DNA of 64,000 bases. Source: Microbulbifer litoralis. GTDB lineage: Bacteria > Pseudomonadota > Gammaproteobacteria > Pseudomonadales > Cellvibrionaceae. The DNA lies in the NCBI RefSeq assembly GCF_023634065.1, contig NZ_JALKCV010000004.1, forward strand, positions 186,001-250,000. The letters run 5' to 3'. The notes beneath the pieces were generated by a model. It worked only from the letters and a program-made list of their open reading frames with translations, searched no databases and was not told the origin of the DNA. This document shows positions 48,777 to 56,828 of this stretch, piece by piece (the stretch's first letter is position 1; each line of letters opens with the position of its first letter). Both the position numbers and the translations under genes were made by a program.

Positions 48777-49750
48777 TCGACTACACCAACCTCTACGCCG
48801 GCCTGCAACATATCCCCGCGTTGCGTCCGTGGTTGCCGCAACTGCCGCAACAGGTGGCGGCCGGCCTGAGCCCGCACCGCTGGGGCGACCTGCCCGACTG
48901 GCGCGCGGCGCTGGAGTCGCTGCCGGATATCGCGCCGTCCGGTGTCGAGCTGACGGAAACAGTGCGCGCCGGCGTCGCCGCCGATGCATCGGGCGAACAG
49001 CTGGTGGAACTGGAAACACAGCTGCGCCAACTGCATCCGTGGCGCAAGGGTCCCTGGGAAATTTTCGACCTGTTCATCGATACCGAGTGGCGTTCGGACT
49101 GGAAGTGGGAGCGCCTGCTGCCGCACATCGAACCGCTGCACAGGCGGCTGTTGCTCGATGTCGGCTGCGGCAACGGCTATCACTGCTGGCGACAGTTCGG
49201 CGCCGGTGCCCGGCGCGTGATCGGCATCGACCCGTCGGCCAAGTTCGTCGCCCAGTTCTACGCGCTGAAAAAATACCTGGGGACCGAACAACCGGTGGAC
49301 ATACTGCCGCTGGGTATCGAGGATATTCCGGCCAACCTGCAGGCCTTCGACACCACCTTTTCCATGGGTGTGCTCTACCACCGCCGCTCGCCCATGGACC
49401 ACCTGCGCGAACTGCGCGGCACCCTGCGCCCGGGGGGCGAGCTGGTACTGGAAACCCTGGTGATCGACGGCGGCCCCGGCGACTGCCTGGTGCCCGAGGG
49501 GCGCTATGCCAAGATGCGCAACGTCTGGTTCCTGCCGAGCTGCGCCACACTGGAGAGCTGGCTGCGCAAGTGCGGTTTCCGCAACCCCCGTACCGTCGAT
49601 GTCGACACCACCAACCTCGGCGAACAGCGCCGCACCGAGTGGATGCGCTTCGAGTCCCTGGCCGACTTCCTGGACCCGGAGTCACCGGACAAAACCCTCG
49701 AGGGTCACCCCGCGCCCAAAAGGGCCGTTCTGGTCGCAAAAGCGCCATGA
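48773..49750 (+). CDS. cmoB: tRNA U34 carboxymethyltransferase
   Basis: A 325-residue methyltransferase-fold enzyme that transfers the carboxymethyl group of carboxy-SAM to 5-hydroxyuridine-34, making cmo5U. Family stretches are [29 protein letters not shown] (about 87-115), [29 protein letters not shown] (about 124-152), [34 protein letters not shown] (about 200-233) and [14 protein letters not shown]. It overlaps cmoA by four bases. The last coding bases run into an intergenic region that carries the second GAGTCCC array. Confidence 0.95.
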   Translation: MIDYTNLYAGLQHIPALRPWLPQLPQQVAAGLSPHRWGDLPDWRAALESLPDIAPSGVELTETVRAGVAADASGEQLVELETQLRQLHPWRKGPWEIFDLFIDTEWRSDWKWERLLPHIEPLHRRLLLDVGCGNGYHCWRQFGAGARRVIGIDPSAKFVAQFYALKKYLGTEQPVDILPLGIEDIPANLQAFDTTFSMGVLYHRRSPMDHLRELRGTLRPGGELVLETLVIDGGPGDCLVPEGRYAKMRNVWFLPSCATLESWLRKCGFRNPRTVDVDTTNLGEQRRTEWMRFESLADFLDPESPDKTLEGHPAPKRAVLVAKAP

Positions 49751-49917
49751 GGATCGGGACTCGGAATGAGTCTGCGATATTTCTGCCTATTTTCCTGCTT
49801 TCGTGGAATTCTGTAGGCACAAAGACTGTAAACACAGAGTTTTCTATCCTTTCACTATCTCTACCTTGATCGCCGGCGAACTGATGGCAAAGTGCGCCCC
49901 AAGGTAGTGCAAAACTC

Positions 49918-49996
49918 GAGTCCCGAGTCCCGAGTCCCGAGTCCCGAGTCCCGAGTCCCGAGTCCCGAGTCCCGAGTCCCGAGTCCCGAGTCCCGA
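49918..49996. repeat. GAGTCCC heptamer tandem array, 11 copies
   Basis: Eleven perfect copies of GAGTCCC occupy 49918-49994, followed by GA. The array ends only about six bases before the sdaA ATG, so it occupies the place where the ribosome site should be. The last GAG is the nearest purine-rich match, about 11 bases from the ATG. Confidence 0.97.
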
Positions 49997-50001
49997 ACAT
50001 T

Positions 50002-51387
50002 ATGAGCATCAGTGTATTCGAGCTTTTCAAAATCGGCGTCGGTCCGTCCAGCTCCCACACCGTGGGCCCGATGGTTGCCGCGCGGCAGTTCGTGCAGGAC
50101 CTGCAGACCCGGAAGCAGCTGCAACAGACCGACCGGGTCGAGGTGCACCTGTACGGATCCCTGGCCCTGACCGGGATCGGCCACGGTACCGACATGGCGG
50201 TACTGATGGGATTGCTGGGCGAGGCGCCGGACACCATCGACGTGGACACCATCGACGACAAGCTGGCGCAGATCGAACGGGATCGCGCCCTGCGGCTGAA
50301 CGAAGATCACAGAGTCGGTTTCATCCGCGAGCGCGACCTGCTGTTCCACAACGACGAATTCCTGCCACAGCACGCCAACGGCATGACCTGCAAGGCCTGG
50401 TGCGGCGACGAACTGCTGTTCGAGTGCAGCTACTTTTCCATCGGCGGCGGCTTTGTGCTGTCGGAGGAAGACTTCGCCCACAAGGACCAGATCGCCACCC
50501 TGCTGCCCTACGATTTCAGTTCCGCCAGGCAGCTGATGGAACTGTGCGAAAAACACGACTGGAGCATTGCCGAACTGGCGATGGTCAACGAAAAGGCCTT
50601 CCGCAGCGAAACCGAAATCCGCGACCAGCTCTGGCATATCTGGGAAGTGATGGACGCCTCCATCAAACGCGGCTGCGAGCAGACCGGCGTCCTGCCCGGC
50701 GGGCTCAATGTGCGCCGACGCGCGGCGGAACTCTTTCGCGAGCTGAGCAAACAGAGCGAAGAGGAACGCAACCACGGGCTTTCCATCCTCGACTGGGTCA
50801 GCCTGTTCGCACTGGCCGTCAACGAGGAGAACGCGGCCCGCGGCCGTATCGTCACCTCCCCCACCAACGGTGCCGCCGGTGTGATCCCGGCGGTCATCGC
50901 CTATTACGTGCAGTTCGTGCACGACCCGAAGGCGCACGGCGAGCTGAAGGACCAGGTGGTGAAATTCCTGCTGACCGCCGGCGCCATCGGCATGCTGTTC
51001 AAGAAAAACGCCTCCATCTCCGCGGCGGAGGTCGGCTGCCAGGGCGAGATCGGCGTGGCCTGCTCCATGGCCTCCGCCGGCCTCGCCGCCGTCCAGGGCG
51101 GCAGCAACCAGCAGATAGAAAACGCCGCGGAAATCGGTATGGAACACAATCTGGGCCTGACCTGCGATCCCATAGGGGGCCTGGTGCAGGTACCCTGTAT
51201 CGAGCGCAACACCATGGGCGCGGTCAAGGCCATCAACGCCGCCCGCCTGGCCCTGCGCGGCGACGGCGCCCATATCGTGCCGCTGGACAGCGTCATCGAA
51301 ACCATGCGCCAGACCGGGGTCGACATGCAGAGCAAGTACAAGGAAACCTCACAGGGCGGGCTGGCGGTGAACGCGGTCAATTGCTAG
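50002..51387 (+). CDS. sdaA: L-serine ammonia-lyase (iron-sulfur type)
   Basis: A 461-residue serine deaminase converting L-serine to pyruvate and ammonia. The start [24 protein letters not shown] is the normal N-terminus. The substrate-binding [25 protein letters not shown] (about 292-309) and cluster cysteines C346 (GCQGEIG), C388 (LTCDPIGG) and C399 (VPCIERN) are present. No Shine-Dalgarno sequence precedes the ATG because the GAGTCCC array fills that space, so translation may be weak or unusual. The stop TAG lies inside a CTAGTGG repeat copy. Confidence 0.95.
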   Translation: MSISVFELFKIGVGPSSSHTVGPMVAARQFVQDLQTRKQLQQTDRVEVHLYGSLALTGIGHGTDMAVLMGLLGEAPDTIDVDTIDDKLAQIERDRALRLNEDHRVGFIRERDLLFHNDEFLPQHANGMTCKAWCGDELLFECSYFSIGGGFVLSEEDFAHKDQIATLLPYDFSSARQLMELCEKHDWSIAELAMVNEKAFRSETEIRDQLWHIWEVMDASIKRGCEQTGVLPGGLNVRRRAAELFRELSKQSEEERNHGLSILDWVSLFALAVNEENAARGRIVTSPTNGAAGVIPAVIAYYVQFVHDPKAHGELKDQVVKFLLTAGAIGMLFKKNASISAAEVGCQGEIGVACSMASAGLAAVQGGSNQQIENAAEIGMEHNLGLTCDPIGGLVQVPCIERNTMGAVKAINAARLALRGDGAHIVPLDSVIETMRQTGVDMQSKYKETSQGGLAVNAVNC

Positions 51388-51439
51388 TGGGCTGCTTGTA
51401 AAGCTCCTTTGTCACCTGACTTTGCGAGCGGCCCACTAG
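51384..51439. repeat. CTAGTGG stop-codon-associated repeat, double-ended copy
   Basis: A 56-bp imperfect palindrome with arms CTAGTGGGCTGCTTGTAAAG and CTTTGCGAGCGGCCCACTAG. Its first TAG is the sdaA stop codon. It separates convergent sdaA and rsmJ and can form a hairpin on both transcripts. Confidence 0.9.
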
Positions 51440-51444
51440 TGTGG

Positions 51445-52248
51445 CTATCGGCCAATCCCGTGTTTTGTATAGATATCAAACCGTCCCGATTTGCCCTCCA
51501 GGCTGAGGGACGGCTTTCGGCCGGCGAGGTGGGGAGCCGCTTTCGGGCGCTTGACCACGGTGCGGTAGTAGCAGGCGCTGAAGGCCGGCTCCAGTAGTGC
51601 ATCGGCATCCCCGTCGCTGCCCACCAACAGGTGGAAGGCGGCCATCTCCTTTTTGACCCTGGCACTCTTGCCGCGCTCGGGGAACATCGGGTCCAGGTAG
51701 ACCACCGGTTGCGATTCCGGCGGCTGCCTCGAGAGCCACTCCGATGCCGGCAGGCCACTCTCCTCCAGGCGCAGGCGCGCCGCTATCGCGGCCAGTTCCG
51801 CATCGGCTTGCGCCGCCTGGTGCAGGCGTCGCAGGCCGTCTTCCAGCAGCGCGCGCACCACCGGGTTGCGCTCCAGCATCAACACTTCACAGCCGAGGGA
51901 TGCCAGGACGAAGGCGTCGCGCCCCAGCCCGGCGGTGGCATCGGTAATCCGCGGATAAAAGCCGCTGCGAAGCCCGGCCGCCCGGGCGATCTGCTGACCC
52001 TTTCCACCGCCGAACATGCGCCGGTGCGCGGAGGCGCCGCCGACGAAATCCACCGATACCGGCCCCGGCGCCTTGCGTCCGGTTGCGCTGAGCTGCAGTC
52101 GCTCACCCCATTCCAGAACCTGGCCGGGGGCATCGATACTTTCGGGGGAAACACAATCGAGGCAGGGAATATCGAGCCGGTCGGCCAGGGCGCGCGCCTC
52201 CGCCAACCACTCCTCACTGCGGGCGACGACCGCCAAGGTATCCTTCAC
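51445..52248 (-). CDS. rsmJ: 16S rRNA (guanine1516-N2)-methyltransferase
   Basis: A 267-residue methyltransferase matching RsmJ (YhiQ), which modifies G1516 of 16S rRNA. RMFGGGKGQQIARAAG precedes the SAM-binding DATAGLGRDAFVLASLGCEVLMLERNP (about 102-128); the catalytic YLDPMFPERGKSARVKKEM (about 183-201) carries the DPMFP form of motif IV. The C-terminus YRTVVKRPKAAPHLAGRKPS is also typical. It is convergent with sdaA across the palindromic repeat. The following SpoIIAA-like gene upstream may be separately transcribed. Confidence 0.94.
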   Translation of the reverse strand: MKDTLAVVARSEEWLAEARALADRLDIPCLDCVSPESIDAPGQVLEWGERLQLSATGRKAPGPVSVDFVGGASAHRRMFGGGKGQQIARAAGLRSGFYPRITDATAGLGRDAFVLASLGCEVLMLERNPVVRALLEDGLRRLHQAAQADAELAAIAARLRLEESGLPASEWLSRQPPESQPVVYLDPMFPERGKSARVKKEMAAFHLLVGSDGDADALLEPAFSACYYRTVVKRPKAAPHLAGRKPSLSLEGKSGRFDIYTKHGIGR

Positions 52249-52285
52249 ATCCGATCCATCTATCCGCTAAAACCAGCGCCGGATG

Positions 52286-52654
52286 CTAACCCGCTTCACA
52301 CAGCCAATCCAGCGCCCGGCTTCTGTCCGCACACATAAATGGCCGCACTTCGGCGCCGACAAAGTGGTCCACCAGGCGCGGCATGAATCCCAGCAGTGTC
52401 TGGTCCGAGACGACGGCGACCTTGTGGATTCGGGTGTGGTGATCGCGAATAAAACGGAAGTGGGAGATCAGCGCGGTGAAATCCTCCCAGCCCGGGAAGT
52501 CCGCCGCCTCGATCAGCACGCCGGCAAGGTGGCCGCGCCCGGCGATAACCGGGTCGACCTGGCCCGCAAGCGCCAGAAAATCCTCTTTCTGCAGCGGGCC
52601 CCTGGGGCACACCTGCAGAACCCGGTGTTCGCAAAACCAGTTGTGCTCGATCAT
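52286..52654 (-). CDS. SpoIIAA-like (STAS/DUF3478) small protein
   Basis: A 122-residue soluble protein of the SpoIIAA-like family: VCPRGPLQKEDFLALAGQVDPVIAG (about 15-39), GVLIEAADFPGWEDFTALISHFRFIRDHHTRIHKVAVVSD (about 45-84) and a final HFVGAEVRPFMCADRSRALDWL. Bacterial members often lack the phosphorylatable serine of true anti-anti-sigma factors, and their role is unknown; lipid or nucleotide binding has been suggested. It is 37 bases upstream of rsmJ in the same direction. Confidence 0.85.
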   Translation of the reverse strand: MIEHNWFCEHRVLQVCPRGPLQKEDFLALAGQVDPVIAGRGHLAGVLIEAADFPGWEDFTALISHFRFIRDHHTRIHKVAVVSDQTLLGFMPRLVDHFVGAEVRPFMCADRSRALDWLCEAG

Positions 52655-52711
52655 GGTGTTGGCAACGGCGGCAGTCGCGGTGCTCCAGCCGCGGCTGCCA
52701 GACGGCCGTAT

Positions 52712-53206
52712 TCAGCCCTGCGGCTCTTCGCCGGTACTGTCGGAATCCTTATCCTTGTTCCGCAGCTCGTCGAGCTTCCTGTCCATGCTCTCTACGGCAT
52801 CCTCCGCGGCATCCTTGGTTTTCTCGCCGGCATCTTCCAGTGCCCGGCCGGCCTTGTCGGCCGCACCTTCGACGGCCTCGCCGACATCGTCCGCGGTATC
52901 CCGCGCGGCATCCCCGACATCGTCGGCGGCGTCCTCGGCCCGGTTCATCATATCGCCGGAGGTATCGTCGCCGGGCGGCGTGCTGCCGGGCTCCTCGGGC
53001 ATATCGCGGTCCGGTGTCGTGTCCATGCCATCCGGCGGTGGTTCAGTGCCGTCGGGTGTTGTATCCATATCCCGCTCCGGCTGCATTTCCGTGTCGGGCT
53101 TGTCGAGCGAGTCATAGGCGTCTTTGGCCTCGTGATCGCCGCCGCGCGACATGAAGTACCCGATAATCAGCAGCAAAATTATCAGTGGAAGCAGTAGCTT
53201 TTTCAT
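52712..53206 (-). CDS. Membrane-anchored acidic LEA-like repeat protein
   Basis: A 164-residue protein. An N-terminal membrane helix (KKLLLPLIILLLIIGYFM) is followed by a Pro/Asp/Thr-rich linker (about 30-85) with repeated DTTPDG/PPDGMDTTPD units, and then a long Ala/Asp/Glu-rich amphipathic stretch (about 85-150: AEDAADDVGDAARDTADDVG and onward) with about 11-residue periodicity like group 3 LEA proteins. It ends in a charged tail. ATG 53206 has AAAGGTGGG upstream. It is probably anchored in the inner membrane with an extended periplasmic part, perhaps a protective or spacer protein. No family name is certain. Confidence 0.7.
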   Translation of the reverse strand: MKKLLLPLIILLLIIGYFMSRGGDHEAKDAYDSLDKPDTEMQPERDMDTTPDGTEPPPDGMDTTPDRDMPEEPGSTPPGDDTSGDMMNRAEDAADDVGDAARDTADDVGEAVEGAADKAGRALEDAGEKTKDAAEDAVESMDRKLDELRNKDKDSDSTGEEPQG

Positions 53207-53501
53207 AAACCCACCTTTGACCCCTAGCTGTTGCGTAATTGGTGACTGCACTGGAAAACCACTCGCCCGGATTGCACCGTGGCGAAGCGGGCCCCATCGG
53301 CGGCACTGTGTCCACCCCAGTCGGCTGGCGCCCGGCTCCCGGCACGCTGTTAGGCTGTGCGGAAGAAGTTGACGCCAATATTGATAAGAATAACTCGCCA
53401 GAGGGGTTCTTCAAGGAACATTGTTCCTCGACTTAAGGCTGGATTGCTGTAAGGGGAGGTGATGTTAAAACCGGGGGTTTTATCGGCAATGCGTGTAACC
53501 G

Positions 53502-53984
53502 CTACCCCGGCTTCGCATATTCCTTCAATTGTGCCAGCAGGGCGCCGGCCTCGGCTTCGGGCACGGCGGCCTCGCAATTGCGCAGCTGCAGCCGGCCATA
53601 GCTGTCGGGGCTGGCGAAAATCAGGTAAGTGCCGCCCTTCTCCAGCTTCCGGTCACAGGCATCGAGCCCCAGCCGGAAAGCAATCAGGCGGTTGGCCTGC
53701 CCCTTCCATACCTGGCGGGAGACGGCGGAGTAGACATAGCCGAGCACAGCCGTCATCCCCGGCTCGGAGAGGGCGTTATCGACATCGCGGTGGATGCCCG
53801 CAATCTGGACCTGGGCGACCAGTTCCGCCTCGGTGAAACGCTGCCGCAGCTCTCCATCCACAGCCTTGCCCGACTGCTGGTTTTCCCCCAGCGCGGACTG
53901 TGTCGAGAGGAAACCCAGGCCAACGGCAAACACCAGGCCGAAAATGGAACGGCATCCCGGGATACTGAAACTGTTATCTGCCAC
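53502..53984 (-). CDS. Secreted TIMP/netrin-like domain protein, unknown function
   Basis: A 160-residue exported protein starting at GTG 53984, with GGAGG seven bases upstream. The signal peptide covers about residues 10-32 (SIFGLVFAVGLGFLSTQSALG). The mature part has the pattern of bacterial TIMP-like proteins: an early LVAQVQIAGI strand, YSAVSRQVWKG, LGLDACDRKLEKGGTYLIFA and LQLRNCEAAV with two cysteines that could pair. Function is unknown in bacteria. It lies 100 bases downstream of an OmpA-like lipoprotein gene, which has its own terminator. Confidence 0.65.
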   Translation of the reverse strand: MADNSFSIPGCRSIFGLVFAVGLGFLSTQSALGENQQSGKAVDGELRQRFTEAELVAQVQIAGIHRDVDNALSEPGMTAVLGYVYSAVSRQVWKGQANRLIAFRLGLDACDRKLEKGGTYLIFASPDSYGRLQLRNCEAAVPEAEAGALLAQLKEYAKPG

Positions 53985-54047
53985 GCTGAGCCTCCACCTG
54001 CTCCCTGTGTCCGGCATCCGCAGGGCTGGCTGCGAATCCTGCTCACC

Positions 54048-54074
54048 AATAAAAAAGGGCACCGAAGTGCCCTT
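54048..54074 (-). terminator. Rho-independent terminator of the OmpA-like lipoprotein gene
   Basis: On the minus strand AAGGGCAC, loop TTCG and GTGCCCTT form a perfect 8-bp stem with a UUCG tetraloop, followed by a run of T residues. It begins ten bases after the lipoprotein stop codon. Confidence 0.93.
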
Positions 54075-54083
54075 CATCTCATA

Positions 54084-54734
54084 TTATTTGAGCGGTAGCA
54101 ACTCCAATTCCACCCGGCGGTTTGCCTGGCGGCCCGCGTTGGTGTCGTTGCCCGCCAGCGGGTAGCGCTCGCCGTAACCCACCGCCTGCACGCGACCGCT
54201 GGCAACACCGCGGCCAGTGAAGAAGCTGGCGACAGAGTTGGCGCGGCGCTCACTCAGGGTCTGGTTGTAGACGTCGGAACCGGTGCTGTCGGTGTGACCA
54301 CTGACGCGAATCGCCGTCTGGTCGAACTCTTTCAGGACGATGATCACGGAATCCAGGGTATCGTAGAAGTCGGTGCGGATATCGGAGCGATCGGTGGCAA
54401 AGGTGATGTTGCCGGGCATGATCAGGCGAATATTGTCGCCCTCGCGCTGGACACGCACGCCAGTACCTTCCAGGCGCTGGCGCAGGGCCATTTCCTGGCG
54501 GTCCATATAGTAGCCGATACCGCCGCCGATGGCCGCACCGCCCACGGCGCCGGTAATGGCACCCTTCTTGCGATCGCTCTTGCTGGAGGTCGCCGCACCG
54601 ATGATCGCCCCGGCGATGGCCCCGGCCCCGGCGCCCTTGGCCGCATTACTGGTTTTACTCTCCCCTGTGTAGGGATCCAGGGTGGTACAACCTACCAGTG
54701 AGCCCAGTGCGAGAATTGCTACCCATTTTTTCAT
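54084..54734 (-). CDS. OmpA-domain lipoprotein with glycine zipper (YiaD-like)
   Basis: A 216-residue outer-membrane lipoprotein. The lipobox is LVGC (lipidated C16). A glycine-zipper region follows (KGAGAGAIAGAIIGAATSS and GAITGAVGGAAIGGGIGYYMD, about 34-80). The C-terminal OmpA domain (about 105-215) carries IRVSGHTDSTGSDVYNQTLSERRANSV, the peptidoglycan-binding signature. It would tether the outer membrane to the cell wall. It ends at a strong terminator (54048-54074). Upstream lies a 620-bp AT-richer gap. Confidence 0.93.
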   Translation of the reverse strand: MKKWVAILALGSLVGCTTLDPYTGESKTSNAAKGAGAGAIAGAIIGAATSSKSDRKKGAITGAVGGAAIGGGIGYYMDRQEMALRQRLEGTGVRVQREGDNIRLIMPGNITFATDRSDIRTDFYDTLDSVIIVLKEFDQTAIRVSGHTDSTGSDVYNQTLSERRANSVASFFTGRGVASGRVQAVGYGERYPLAGNDTNAGRQANRRVELELLPLK

Positions 54735-55354
54735 TAAGCTTCTCCTAACGCTTTAATCGATGAAAGGGTGTCGGGGCGGTGAACCCGCCTTTTACGGATT
54801 GAAAGTATCGCCGCGTACAGCTGACTGACAGCTGAACCGGTCGCTGTTTTTCGGTATCGAAGACTAGGGATAAATACCAATCAGGTCCAGTGCACTGGTT
54901 CACACTCCCCGCCTTATGGACGGGTCCGCCGAACCAAAGAGGCGACGGAAGTGAGACGCCCTTCACTGGCGGAGAGTTCCCCCTGGATTACTCCACACTT
55001 TCTGTGGATAACTCTGTGCATGACAGGCTTCCACAGAGCGCTAAACGGCACGTTTTCTCGCCTTCAGCATTTTGTACATTTTTTGCCCTGGCTTATTTTT
55101 TCTTTATAAAACAATAAGTTGCAAACTCGCTGTACATCCAGGCAGCAGTTATCCAAGCGTTATCCGCTGTAAGCAGCGCTCGGCAAATTTAATGTGGAAA
55201 AAAGATTGTCAATACTTGACTGACGAGAAAGGATGAGTTTCTAAGAAAAAATTCTCATTAACAGCGATGCCCGGCCGGACATCGCCGCATTAGTGTACAT
55301 CCGTACCACGATAGCGCTCCCATATCGGTGGCAGGGAGCGACAACAGGAAGCGG
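54735..55354. other. 620-bp gene-free region with DnaA-box-like sites
   Basis: No convincing gene is present, and the region from about 55040 is clearly AT-richer than its surroundings. A perfect DnaA box (TGTGGATAA, TTATCCACA on the other strand) lies at 55003-55011. Two weaker TTATCC matches lie at 55149-55157 and 55160-55168. The region probably carries the promoter of the OmpA-like lipoprotein. A short open frame at 54890-55117 looks non-coding. Confidence 0.6.
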
Positions 55355-55573
55355 TCAGTAATGTGGCGGCCTTTCCTCCCCCGGCCCCCGCAGCTCGTAG
55401 TTCAAATCGCGGTATTTGTCGCCGAGCTCCCTGAGACGCGCAACCAGGGTGCGAATCTGCGCATCCTGGTCGGCGACAACCCGATTGAGCTCCGCCAGGG
55501 TGTCCTCCTGGAAAGCCACGCGGCTCTCCAGTTCCTCCACCCTCGCCTCCAGTTCCTGCGCCTGTCGATCCAC
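55355..55573 (-). CDS. slyX: SlyX family protein
   Basis: A 72-residue coiled-coil protein matching SlyX: LEARVEELESRVAFQEDTLAELNRVVADQDAQI over residues about 7-40 and the characteristic C-terminus PPHY. The function of SlyX is not known. GTG 55573 is chosen because GGAGG stands eight bases upstream. ATG 55579, two codons earlier, is possible but its spacing to that site is too short. It lies 17 bases downstream of the serine hydrolase gene, probably in the same transcript. Confidence 0.9.
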   Translation of the reverse strand: MDRQAQELEARVEELESRVAFQEDTLAELNRVVADQDAQIRTLVARLRELGDKYRDLNYELRGPGEERPPHY

Positions 55574-55590
55574 CGTCATTGCCTCCCCGC

Positions 55591-56736
55591 TCACAGCAAC
55601 TTGTACAGCTGTTCGACCAGGTTGACCGAACGGCGATCCATGAACAGGCTCTGCCCCAGCCGCGTGGTGACATAGCCACAGCCGATTTCCCGCTCCGGAT
55701 CGGCAAAACCCACGCTGCCGCCGGCACCGGGGTGCCCGAAGCCGCGCGGCCCACCAAAGCGCAGGTCTGCGGCCCGGCCACTGCGGATGACACCGCAGCC
55801 GAAGCTGATTTCCGCCTGCAGGATGGCGTCCCGGTCGCGGCTCTGTTCGCGGGACATTTCGGCGACCAGCTCCGGGGTCAGGAGCTGTGGCTCTTCCTGT
55901 GCCAGGGCGCCGTACACCGTGGCCAGGTCGCGCGCGCTGAAATGGCCATTGGCAGCGGGGATCACCGCGCTGCGCCACTCCTCGCTGTTGGTGCCCATCA
56001 TCAGGCTGACCGGGTTGGTGAAGGCCATACCCACGGGCCCCTTGCGGTCTTCCTTGATAGCGCGGCCGACGGCATTCTCGCGCAACTCGGGCAGCGGTTG
56101 CTTCAACGGGCCGACATCCGCAATGCGGCTGGCCCTGTGCCCCCGGGCGCCGAAACCGCCGTCCAGCACCAGCGGCTCCGCCAGGTCGGCGCGGTAGAGT
56201 GCCGGCAGGCTCTTGCCGCTGGCGCGCTCCAGCAAGCCGCCCAGGGACCAACCGTAGAGGAAGGGGGCGTACCCCTGCCGCGAGCCCGGCGGCCACCAGG
56301 GCTCGGCGGCGGCAACCCGGTCACAGGCCGCCGGCCAGTCGTAGATCAACGAATCCGGGACCCGCTCGCGGAAGGCGACCAGGCCGGCGCGGTGGCAGAG
56401 CAGCTGGCGCGCGGTGACCCTCTCCTTGCCCTGTGCGGCAAACTCGGGCCAGTAGTCGGCCACCGGGCGATCCAGCTCCAGGTTTCCGGCCGCCACCTGC
56501 CGCAGCGCCAGCACGGCCAGGATCCCCTTGGAGGAGGAGAACACATTGGCGAGCGTGTCCTCGGTGTAGGGCGTCTGCTCGTCGCGATCGGCACTCCCGG
56601 CCCACAGCGACACGATCAGCTCGCCGTGCCGGCGCACCGCAAAAGCGGCGCCGCTGTCGCCGTTGTGGCGGAAGTTGGTGGCGAAAGTGTCGTACAGCGA
56701 CTCCAGACCAGGAGCGCAATAGCCGTAGATCTCCAT
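55591..56736 (-). CDS. Serine hydrolase, class C beta-lactamase/esterase family
   Basis: A 381-residue protein with the penicillin-binding/beta-lactamase fold and an SxxK motif (FSSSKGILAVLAL, about 70-83). A Tyr at YAPFLYGWSLGGLL (about 156-169) stands at the second motif, and GHPGAGGSVGFADPE near residue 340 takes the place of the KTG motif, which suits EstB-type esterases better than beta-lactamases. There is no signal peptide, so it should be cytoplasmic. ATG 56736 is chosen over a TTG six codons earlier. slyX follows closely. Confidence 0.87.
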   Translation of the reverse strand: MEIYGYCAPGLESLYDTFATNFRHNGDSGAAFAVRRHGELIVSLWAGSADRDEQTPYTEDTLANVFSSSKGILAVLALRQVAAGNLELDRPVADYWPEFAAQGKERVTARQLLCHRAGLVAFRERVPDSLIYDWPAACDRVAAAEPWWPPGSRQGYAPFLYGWSLGGLLERASGKSLPALYRADLAEPLVLDGGFGARGHRASRIADVGPLKQPLPELRENAVGRAIKEDRKGPVGMAFTNPVSLMMGTNSEEWRSAVIPAANGHFSARDLATVYGALAQEEPQLLTPELVAEMSREQSRDRDAILQAEISFGCGVIRSGRAADLRFGGPRGFGHPGAGGSVGFADPEREIGCGYVTTRLGQSLFMDRRSVNLVEQLYKLL

Positions 56737-56828
56737 GGGGTACCTGTGCAGCAATCAAAACGAGGCGGAAGAGTAGTGACTTCCGGCAGTGGGCGCAAAT
56801 CCTGCAGTGCTGCCCTTAACTGGCCGCC

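Noticed and set aside
54890-55117. Open frame of 75 codons in the DnaA-box region
   Set aside because: No ribosome site, atypical composition and no recognisable family.
55130-55145. LexA-like CTG-N10-CAG site
   Set aside because: The inner ten bases lack the alternating TA pattern, and no SOS gene follows.
54735-55354. Chromosomal replication origin
   Set aside because: Only one perfect DnaA box and no origin-neighbour genes, so the evidence is too weak to call oriC.
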